Assembly: GCF_033100115.1 (NCBI RefSeq)
Contig: NZ_CP136910.1
Span: 5,100,001-5,164,000, forward strand
Reading direction: 5' to 3'
Source of the DNA: Anaerocolumna sp. AGMB13020
Lineage (GTDB): Bacteria; Bacillota; Clostridia; Lachnospirales; Lachnospiraceae
Length of the DNA: 64,000 nucleotides
Below the pieces are notes generated by a model, which searched no databases, had not been told where the DNA came from, and worked only from the letters and a program-made list of their open reading frames with translations. Shown here in pieces: positions 56,696 through 64,000 of this stretch (the first letter of the stretch is position 1; each line of letters starts with the position of its first letter). Position numbers and translations under genes: made by a program.

Positions 56696-57433
56696 ATGAT
56701 TAAAATTGCGCTATGTGATGATCAAACAGATGAGCTTGCTATGCTTGACAATGTCATTAAGCAATACGGTAACGAGAGAGATTTAACGCTTAAGACCTTT
56801 TTATTTCGAAGGGGTGAAGAGCTTCTGACTTCCTGGGAAGAATTTGACATTGTATTTCTGGATATTTATATGGGTGGAATTGATGGAATGGAGACTGCCA
56901 AGAGTATTCGCAAAAAGGACAAGCAGGTTGAAATCATCTTTATAACCAGCCATATAGGCCTTACGAAAGAAGCATTATCCGTTCATGCCTTTGAATATCT
57001 GGACAAACCAGTCAGCAAGGAAATGATTTATAAGCAGATGAATGAGGTGCTTGAGAAACTCACACAAAACAAGCCAAGTTATGGCAGAAAAAAAGAGATG
57101 GTGGAAATAAACACCGGCAAGAGTACCATGCGCTTTGCGGTGGAGGATATTTTTTATTTTGAAAGGAATGACCGTAAGATCAAGGTTGTTACCTCGAAGG
57201 GGAATTATATAGTCAATGAAACCATATCTTCTTTAGAGGAGAAATTTCGTAAATATGATTTTGTGATGCCTCATCAGAGCTTCGTGGTTAACATTAATCA
57301 TATGCAGGATTATTTCAAGGACGAAATAATAATGACAAATTATGATGTTATCCCGGTTGCTCAGAAAAGATCCTCTGAATTTAAACGGGTTATGAGGGAT
57401 TTCCTTCAAAAACAAATGGAAAGGAACCTATAA
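56696..57433 (+). CDS. agrA: AgrA-type response regulator (receiver plus LytTR)
   Basis: Response regulator of 245 residues. The receiver domain has D8/D9, phospho-acceptor D56 (IVFLDIYMGG) and a conserved K in LDKPVSKE; the C-terminal LytTR domain (about 140-240) binds direct-repeat operators. The ATG at 56696 follows GGGGGG, a somewhat unusual binding site. It heads a same-strand locus with a GHKL kinase, AgrB and AgrD, so it should respond to the encoded peptide. Two matching operators lie before agrB and agrD. Confidence 0.94.
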   Translation: MIKIALCDDQTDELAMLDNVIKQYGNERDLTLKTFLFRRGEELLTSWEEFDIVFLDIYMGGIDGMETAKSIRKKDKQVEIIFITSHIGLTKEALSVHAFEYLDKPVSKEMIYKQMNEVLEKLTQNKPSYGRKKEMVEINTGKSTMRFAVEDIFYFERNDRKIKVVTSKGNYIVNETISSLEEKFRKYDFVMPHQSFVVNINHMQDYFKDEIIMTNYDVIPVAQKRSSEFKRVMRDFLQKQMERNL

Positions 57434-57456
57434 TAGGTAATCGGATAGGGATTAGT

Positions 57457-58776
57457 ATGAATGAGGTAATTTATATAGTGGGGCTATTTTTGTCCAGTTT
57501 TGTTTCAGTACATATCATAATTGATTTTATGGGAACATTGTTTGAGAAGAATCGGGCAAGATGGGTTTATTTATTGATTGAAACGTTATTTGTTCTCTTG
57601 CTGGCAGGAGTGAATGCCCTTAACAACGCATGGCTTAACCTTATAACAGTGTTCGGGATAACTGTCATACTGGCAGTCAGAATGTATAAGGGAAAAGTAA
57701 TGCATACACTGTTGTTTACCGTAATCCTGATAATAGGTATGAGTGCTTGTGAATCCATTGGTATTCTTATACTTCACAGTATTTATAATATGTCGGATAT
57801 CGTTATTGAATCAGACAGACTTAAAAATTTCTATGATATCACCATCAGTCAGTTACTTGTTATTTTTATCAGCCATATGGTCTTATTACGATATGCAAAA
57901 AAGAAGGATATCAGCCATCTTAGCAGACGACAGTACCTGTTCACGTTTATTTATGCTTTTTTCAGTGTGCTGAATATCTACAGTCTTTCTATATTAATGA
58001 AAGATATCAAGAGTCAATCGGCTATAATCTGCGTAATGATTACCTGTGTAGGAATAGTCGTTATAAATATTTATTTTCTTAACATTCTGGAACATGAATC
58101 GGAAAATAACCGTCTGATTTATGAGAACAAACTCTTCGGACAGCAGTCTAAGATGCAGTATCAGTATTATGATGCACTGGAACTGCAATACAGAGAATCT
58201 TTAAGTATCATTCATGATGTTAAAAGACATATACGTTCTATCGAAGAGCTGTATATGCATCAGGAAACAGGAGCAGCCAGGGAGTATGCCATAACAATAC
58301 ATAACCGTCTGGATGCTTTCCGTCTTAACGAGTATACGACCAACCGTATGCTTAATATCATTCTTAATGATAAGATAAAGCTGGCGGAAAATCATAAAAT
58401 TGAGTTCCAATGTAAAATCGATGAGATTGATCTGAGTTTTATTGATAATATGGATCTTACAACGATATTTGCCAATTTGCTTGATAATGCGATTGAAGCC
58501 TGTGCCAGGTTAAGCAGTGGCAGGATCATCAATTTAAAAGTCGGCTCCTTTAATAATCTGGTAGCGATAACCATAAAGAATCCTATGATTGAGAATGCGT
58601 ATAATAACTCACATATCAGCATCATAGAGCATCACCGAAGGGGAGAACATGCGGGGATTGGAATTCCAAATGTTGTAAAAGTAGTAGAGAAGTACAAGGG
58701 AGACTTTAATATTCAAAAAGAAGATGGAATGTATTCCTGCAGCATTGTACTCTCAAAGAAGGGGAAGAGGGTATAG
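57457..58776 (+). CDS. agrC: AgrC-type sensor histidine kinase
   Basis: Membrane kinase of 439 residues with an N-terminal polytopic sensor (about six or seven spans up to ~210), a phospho-acceptor H253 in SIIHDVKRHIRS, and a GHKL ATPase domain with the N-box NLLDNAIEAC (N340) and G-box GIGIPNVVKVVEKY. This is the HPK10 layout of AgrC peptide receptors. It lies 23 bases after agrA and is expected to sense the AgrD-derived cyclic peptide. Confidence 0.93.
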   Translation: MNEVIYIVGLFLSSFVSVHIIIDFMGTLFEKNRARWVYLLIETLFVLLLAGVNALNNAWLNLITVFGITVILAVRMYKGKVMHTLLFTVILIIGMSACESIGILILHSIYNMSDIVIESDRLKNFYDITISQLLVIFISHMVLLRYAKKKDISHLSRRQYLFTFIYAFFSVLNIYSLSILMKDIKSQSAIICVMITCVGIVVINIYFLNILEHESENNRLIYENKLFGQQSKMQYQYYDALELQYRESLSIIHDVKRHIRSIEELYMHQETGAAREYAITIHNRLDAFRLNEYTTNRMLNIILNDKIKLAENHKIEFQCKIDEIDLSFIDNMDLTTIFANLLDNAIEACARLSSGRIINLKVGSFNNLVAITIKNPMIENAYNNSHISIIEHHRRGEHAGIGIPNVVKVVEKYKGDFNIQKEDGMYSCSIVLSKKGKRV

Positions 58777-58788
58777 CACTTAGGACAA

Positions 58789-58855
58789 GTAGAATAGACA
58801 AAAAACATGTCGATTAGACACAGGTACTTGATTTTACTTACTGCCAATTTATAAT
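58789..58855 (+). promoter_or_regulatory. agrB promoter with paired LytTR-type direct repeats
   Basis: Direct repeats GTAGAATAGACA (58789-58800) and GTCGATTAGACA (58809-58820) start 20 bp apart. Seven bases further lies TTGATT (58828-58833), then TATAAT (58850-58855) with a 16-bp spacer. The same arrangement occurs before agrD. Confidence 0.82.
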
Positions 58856-58893
58856 AAAAAGTAAACAGGTTTTTTGAATCGGAGGGGATTCGG

Positions 58894-59484
58894 GTGTTAG
58901 ATAAGACAGCTGTCAGACTGGTTGACCGGCTGATAAAAAAAGGTATCATTAAAGAGCAGGAGTCTGAACTGTACCTGTTTGGTATAGAAACAGCTATGCT
59001 TAAAATACTGCATTTACTTACATACATAGTTATGGGAGTTCTTATTGGAGAACTCACCGGGCTTCTCTTATTTCTTGCTGTCTTTATACCGTTAAGAGAA
59101 TATTCAGGCGGTTATCATGCCTCTACGAAGCTTAAATGCTATATTGTATCCTGTTTGACTGTACTATCCATGCTTCTGCTGATAAAGCTGTGTGATGAGA
59201 ATTTCTATTTGTCCAGTGTGTATCTGGCCTCCATATCCAGTGCCATCCTGCTTTTTCTGATTCCGGTGGAAACAGCCGCAAGACCTATGGACGAATCGGA
59301 AAAAATATATTACAGGAGCAAGGCTGGTTTTATCATTGTATTGCTTCTGACAATAACACTTTTTTTATACATGACGGACCAGTTTGATTATAGTTTTGTT
59401 ATTGCCTTAAGTTTATTCTTTGAAATGATAGCTGCTTTTACTGGTAAATTAATATTTATAAAAGAAAATAAATCATCAGAGTGA
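58894..59484 (+). CDS. agrB: AgrB-type autoinducer-processing membrane peptidase
   Basis: Membrane cysteine endopeptidase of 196 residues that cleaves and exports the AgrD peptide. The catalytic H75 and C82 lie in the conserved block LREYSGGYHASTKLKC, followed by four to five membrane spans. It starts at GTG with GGAGGGG upstream. It has its own LytTR-type operator promoter and is followed by agrD. Confidence 0.95.
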   Translation: MLDKTAVRLVDRLIKKGIIKEQESELYLFGIETAMLKILHLLTYIVMGVLIGELTGLLLFLAVFIPLREYSGGYHASTKLKCYIVSCLTVLSMLLLIKLCDENFYLSSVYLASISSAILLFLIPVETAARPMDESEKIYYRSKAGFIIVLLLTITLFLYMTDQFDYSFVIALSLFFEMIAAFTGKLIFIKENKSSE

Positions 59485-59514
59485 GATAAAGGTATCAAAT
59501 GATGCTAATAAAAT

Positions 59515-59582
59515 GTAGAATAGACATAAAACATGTAGAATAGACAAGGTATATTGTAATAATATGAAATATTTACTATAAT
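59515..59582 (+). promoter_or_regulatory. agrD promoter with paired LytTR-type direct repeats
   Basis: Two identical 12-bp repeats, GTAGAATAGACA, at 59515-59526 and 59535-59546 start 20 bp apart. Seven bases further lies TTGTAA (59554-59559), then TATAAT (59577-59582) with 17 bp between. The repeat-to-promoter geometry equals that of the agrB promoter. Confidence 0.88.
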
Positions 59583-59629
59583 AATTTTGTAATCAGGAAT
59601 CGCTTTTAAGATTAATAAGGAGGTTTACC

Positions 59630-59776
59630 ATGAAGAACCAGGTTGAGAAGAAAGTATTAAACGCAGTTTCAAAAATAGCTATTGGTAATGCCAAAAAGTC
59701 AGCTAATTCTGCTTGCGTATTTTTCGGCTACCAGGCTAAACTTCCGGAATCAGTCAAAGAGCTTAGAAGATTCTAA
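59630..59776 (+). CDS. agrD: AgrD-type cyclic-lactone autoinducer propeptide
   Basis: Precursor peptide of 48 residues, too short for standard ORF cut-offs. It has the AgrD layout: an amphipathic leader, the ring cysteine C29 in SACVFFGYQ, and a charged tail with KLPESVKELRRF matching the conserved KxPEEL-type recognition segment. Alignment to staphylococcal AgrD suggests a five-residue thiolactone ring of C29-VFFG, but the exact cut is a guess. AAGGAGG precedes the ATG, and a strong terminator follows. The order is agrA-agrC-agrB-agrD. Confidence 0.92.
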   Translation: MKNQVEKKVLNAVSKIAIGNAKKSANSACVFFGYQAKLPESVKELRRF

Positions 59777-59814
59777 TTGCTGCAAATTTCACTCCTACAA
59801 TTTAATTTTGCAAC

Positions 59815-59857
59815 AAAGATACTGTTAGTCCATTAGGCCTAACAGTATCTTTTTTTG
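59815..59857 (+). terminator. Terminator of the agr locus
   Basis: The stem AGATACTGTTAG/CTAACAGTATCT within 59816-59850 is followed by seven Ts. Confidence 0.93.
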
Positions 59858-59978
59858 TATGGAAATATTTTATGTACCCTTGCCAGTCTGTTGTGACTGT
59901 GTTACTATTACCTAAGAAAATGTAGTAATATAGTATATTATATCGTGATGTGTCGTATAAGAGAAAAGGGTTGACTGT

Positions 59979-61235
59979 ATGGAGGTTATTGGAAACAAAG
60001 AGATGATAAATATATTGCGCAAGACTCTGAATCTGATGGACAACAGATTGATGAATCATGGCGAAAGAGTCGGCTATATCTTTTACAAAATGTTATCCTG
60101 CGAAAACAAGTACAGCGAGGATGAGCTTAGGATATATACACTTGTGGGGCTGCTGCATGACATCGGAGCCTTTCGTGAAGATGATATTAAGGATATGCTT
60201 CAATTAGAAGCGAATAAGAACTTTGAACATTCCATTTATGGATATCTGTTCTTAAAATATCTGTCGCCCTTAAGTGAATTTGCTGAAATAGTGCTATATC
60301 ATCATACCGATTATTATAATATCAAACAAAATCTGACACCGCTCAAAGAGCTTGGTAACTATCTAAAACTGGCAGACAGAGTGGATGTTATACTTACCTA
60401 TTATAATGAGAAGGATATTATCAGGCTTCTTAATGAAAAGTCCGAAATAAAATATTCTAAAAAAGCAATTCAATCATTCATAAAAGCAAACAGTACATAT
60501 AATGTTATAGAACATACCAAGGACAGGTCATATTCAGGGGAATTGAATAAGCTATTGGAAGGCATCAAAATGACAGCAGTGGAAAAGGACAAGTACCTCA
60601 ATATGCTGGCTTATTCCATTGATTTCCGCAGCGAATATACAGTAATGCATACAATAACAACCGTCAGCCTTGCAGACGAAATAGGCAGATTCATGGATCT
60701 GTCGAAAGAGGATCAGATAAACCTCCATTATGGTGCTCTGCTGCATGATATCGGAAAAATCTCAACACCCCTTAATATTCTGGAGTCTCCCGGAAGACTG
60801 ACGGGAGAAGAGATGGCCATTATGAGAAGGCACGTAAAGGATACTTATGAGATACTAAACGGTTACATCAAGGAAGAAATTGTGGAAATCGCAGCAAGAC
60901 ATCATGAAAAACTGGATGGCTCAGGATATTTCCGTAAGCTGAAAGGGGATCAGCTGACATTGCCTCAGCGGATTCTTGGAGTCGCAGATATTGTAAGCGC
61001 TCTTTATGGTGTAAGAAGCTATAAGAAAGCCTATGACAAAGAAACAATCATACGTATAATCAAGACAGAAGCGGAAGGCGGTAAAGTATGCCGTGCTACC
61101 GTTAATTGTCTTGTGTCTAATTATGATGAAATAATAAAAAATGTAGAACGAAATTCCAGGAATTCTCTAGAGATGTATAATGAACTGAAAATTAACTTTA
61201 ATGGTTATTATAATACCTTTGAAAACTGGGAATAA
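59979..61235 (+). CDS. Tandem HD / HD-GYP domain protein (putative cyclic-di-GMP phosphodiesterase)
   Basis: Cytoplasmic protein of 418 residues with two HD domains. The first has GLLHDIGAF near residue 53, and the second, near 255, has ALLHDIGKIS followed by AARHHEKLDGSGY, the HD-GYP layout with GYF in place of GYP. Metal-binding His and Asp are kept in both. HD-GYP proteins degrade cyclic-di-GMP; the changed GYP and lack of a sensor domain leave activity open. AAAAGGG precedes the ATG. It follows the agr terminator. Confidence 0.88.
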   Translation: MEVIGNKEMINILRKTLNLMDNRLMNHGERVGYIFYKMLSCENKYSEDELRIYTLVGLLHDIGAFREDDIKDMLQLEANKNFEHSIYGYLFLKYLSPLSEFAEIVLYHHTDYYNIKQNLTPLKELGNYLKLADRVDVILTYYNEKDIIRLLNEKSEIKYSKKAIQSFIKANSTYNVIEHTKDRSYSGELNKLLEGIKMTAVEKDKYLNMLAYSIDFRSEYTVMHTITTVSLADEIGRFMDLSKEDQINLHYGALLHDIGKISTPLNILESPGRLTGEEMAIMRRHVKDTYEILNGYIKEEIVEIAARHHEKLDGSGYFRKLKGDQLTLPQRILGVADIVSALYGVRSYKKAYDKETIIRIIKTEAEGGKVCRATVNCLVSNYDEIIKNVERNSRNSLEMYNELKINFNGYYNTFENWE

Positions 61236-61303
61236 TGGGAGGCATACTATAAATACTACAAAACTACTTCAAAATAAACGATAAAAATGATTGAATTTGT
61301 TAC

Positions 61304-62444
<1,141 letters not shown>

Positions 62445-62585
62445 GAATCGGAAATAATAGCTGAATTAAGTTTTTATACCTGTCCAAGCATAAAAAGTAC
62501 CATATGTTCTATGGCTTAATACTTACAGGAAAAGCAAAATTCTACTATAAAACATAGGAAACTACCAGAAAGAAGGAGAACAAGT

Positions 62586-63776
62586 ATGAAAATATTAGTT
62601 GTAAACTGCGGAAGCTCATCCCTTAAATATCAGTTAATTGACTCTGTAACAGAAAAAGCACTGGCAGTAGGTATCTGTGAAAGAATCGGAATCGACGGAA
62701 GACTGGTTCACACACCCGCCGGCGGTGAGAAAATTAAAATGGATGCTGACATGAAGGATCATGAAGCTGCTATTAAATATGTACTGGATGCGCTGACAAG
62801 CAGTGAATATGGTGTTATCAAGACTCTTGACGAAATTGGAGCAGTTGGGCATCGTGTGGTTCATGGCGGTGAGAAATTTGCTTCCTCTACTGTTATTACA
62901 GAAGAAGTAATTGCCGGAATCGAAGAGTGCAATGACCTGGCACCTCTCCATAACCCTGCAAATCTTATTGGAATCCGTGCTTGCCAGAACCTGATACCAG
63001 GTGTTCCCATGGTAGCTGTATTTGATACTGCCTTCCACCAGACTATGCCTCAGAAAGCTTACCTGTATGGCCTTCCTTATGAATATTATTCAAACTACAA
63101 GATCAGAAGATATGGTTTTCACGGAACCAGTCACAGTTTTGTAGCAAAAAGAGCAGTTCAGTTATTAGGACTTGATCCGAATAATTCAAAAGTAATCGTA
63201 TGCCACCTTGGTAACGGATCCAGTGTTACAGCTGTATTAAATGGTAAATCCGTAGATACCAGCATGGGACTTACTCCTCTTGAAGGTCTTATTATGGGTA
63301 CAAGAAGCGGAAGCATTGATCCTGCGATTATCGAATATCTGATGAATAAAGAAAATATGACACTTGAGCAGGTAATGGAAGTATTAAATAAGAAGTCCGG
63401 TGTACTTGGACTTTCCGGAATTTCCAGCGATTTCAGAGACTTAGAGGATGCTACAGCTTTAGGTAATGAAAAAGCTATTCTTGCAGTAGATGTTTTCAAC
63501 TATCATGTTGCTAAGACTATCGGTTCTTATGTAGCCGCAATGAATGGTGTTGATGCTATCATATTTACAGCGGGTCTTGGAGAGAATGACAAGGCAGTAA
63601 GAAAAGGAACAATCAGCTATCTTGGTTATTTAGGAGTGACCCTTAACGAAGAGAACAACAATACAAGAGGAAAAGAAATAGAACTTTCAACTCCTGAATC
63701 CAAGGTTAAGGTATATATCATCCCTACAAATGAAGAACTTGCAATTGCAAGAGAGACCGTTGAACTTTTAGCATAA
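62586..63776 (+). CDS. ackA: Acetate kinase
   Basis: ASKHA-fold kinase of 396 residues that makes ATP and acetate from acetyl phosphate, completing the pathway begun by Pta. The N-terminal LVVNCGSSSLKYQL, VGHRVVHGGEKF, and VFDTAFHQTMP with RRYGFHGTSH motifs are all present. GAAGGAG precedes the ATG. A 140-base gap after pta holds no gene or clear terminator, so cotranscription is likely. Confidence 0.98.
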   Translation: MKILVVNCGSSSLKYQLIDSVTEKALAVGICERIGIDGRLVHTPAGGEKIKMDADMKDHEAAIKYVLDALTSSEYGVIKTLDEIGAVGHRVVHGGEKFASSTVITEEVIAGIEECNDLAPLHNPANLIGIRACQNLIPGVPMVAVFDTAFHQTMPQKAYLYGLPYEYYSNYKIRRYGFHGTSHSFVAKRAVQLLGLDPNNSKVIVCHLGNGSSVTAVLNGKSVDTSMGLTPLEGLIMGTRSGSIDPAIIEYLMNKENMTLEQVMEVLNKKSGVLGLSGISSDFRDLEDATALGNEKAILAVDVFNYHVAKTIGSYVAAMNGVDAIIFTAGLGENDKAVRKGTISYLGYLGVTLNEENNNTRGKEIELSTPESKVKVYIIPTNEELAIARETVELLA

Positions 63777-63834
63777 ACATAAACTGAAACGACATAAAAT
63801 TCCATAAATATATTCGGAAAAATTAAAATATCCG

Positions 63835-63863
63835 TTGACAAAAGTTATATCACTGATTATAAT
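63835..63863 (+). promoter_or_regulatory. yceD promoter
   Basis: TTGACA (63835-63840) and TATAAT (63858-63863) are separated by 17 bp, a consensus promoter just before yceD. It shows that yceD has its own transcription start, independent of ackA. Confidence 0.88.
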
Positions 63864-63899
63864 GGTAACAGTGCGAATTTTCGAAGATAGGAGATTGCT

Positions 63900-64000
63900 A
63901 TGTTAATTAATTTGTCTGAGATTATGTCTGTCAAGGGCAATATCGTTTCTATACAAGCTCCCATCGAAACAGAGGAATTCTGTATAGAAGGTATAAACTA
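63900..64000 (+). CDS. YceD/DUF177 family protein, N-terminal fragment (cut by window end)
   Basis: Only the first 33 codons are in the window: MLINLSEIMSVKGNIVSIQA and on. The start follows ATAGGAG. The position after pta-ackA and the sequence style match DUF177 (YceD), which usually precedes rpmF (ribosomal protein L32) and plays a part in 23S rRNA metabolism. The assignment rests mainly on gene order and is provisional. Confidence 0.65.
   Translation, partial: MLINLSEIMSVKGNIVSIQAPIETEEFCIEGIN

Overview
The window looks like chromosomal DNA of a low-GC, spore-forming, motile, plant-fibre-degrading Firmicute of the Lachnospiraceae (clostridial cluster XIVa, in the area of Lachnoclostridium/Anaerocolumna). 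The reasons are the 23S rRNA sequence, a secreted GH10 xylanase, the AGGAGG ribosome binding sites, a T-box leader on tyrS, a CheV chemotaxis protein, sporulation genes (gerW, an alpha/beta SASP with a sigma-G-like promoter, ylbJ, a SpoVK-like AAA protein), a fused 2-hydroxyacyl-CoA dehydratase activase, and a pta-ackA-yceD block. The species assignment is inference. I see no prophage, transposase gene, CRISPR array or tRNA.

Layout. 1-2080: the 3' two thirds of a 23S rRNA and its terminator, with no 5S gene between them. 2407-4960: a modular xylanase with a Thr-Pro linker encoded by a 12-bp tandem repeat. 5042-8166: cheV, an unknown Lys-rich membrane protein and a VOC-family gene. 8334-9048: a strong promoter with a 26-bp palindrome, followed by a 31-unit, 13-bp minisatellite. 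9216-13084: a QueG-like reductase, a MarR regulator, an isolated hisHF pair and ung. 13506-16858: a TetR-controlled ABC-2 exporter (minus strand). 16892-18618: T-box and tyrS. 18611-24930: a PucR regulator divergent from a four-gene cassette (RocB-like M20 peptidase, DDAH-like guanidine hydrolase, HisC-like aminotransferase, D-2-hydroxyacid dehydrogenase). 25226-29545: the giant activase. 29846-35398: a LysM protein, corA with a long leader, a rhomboid-like zinc-ribbon protein, an esterase and two unknown proteins. 35429-40208: DUF2953-gerW, rpmB, a previously uncalled 45-residue membrane protein, asp23-like and DAK2 genes.

40250-49659: recG with an unusual repeated leader, a SpoVK-like AAA protein, a glf-GT2-DUF2298 surface-glycan set, and two copies of a hairpin-forming repeat (40363-40453 and 49434-49659). 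49765-56507: SASP, rsmD-coaD-coiled-coil protein, ylbJ, pepF and tmcAL; the rsmD/coaD/ylbJ/ylbM grouping resembles the Bacillus ylb region. 56696-59857: a complete agr-type peptide quorum-sensing locus, including a 48-residue AgrD missed by ORF calling and two promoters preceded by identical direct repeats that look like the LytTR operator. 59979-64000: a tandem HD/HD-GYP protein, pta, ackA and the start of yceD.

The most interesting items are the PucR-linked guanidino-amino-acid cassette, the agr locus with its paired operators, the hairpin element family, the repeated RBS-ATG-TGA leader of recG, and the 13-bp minisatellite that reads as a 13-residue repeat protein behind an in-frame stop. 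All functional assignments rest on reading motifs by eye; no database search was run.
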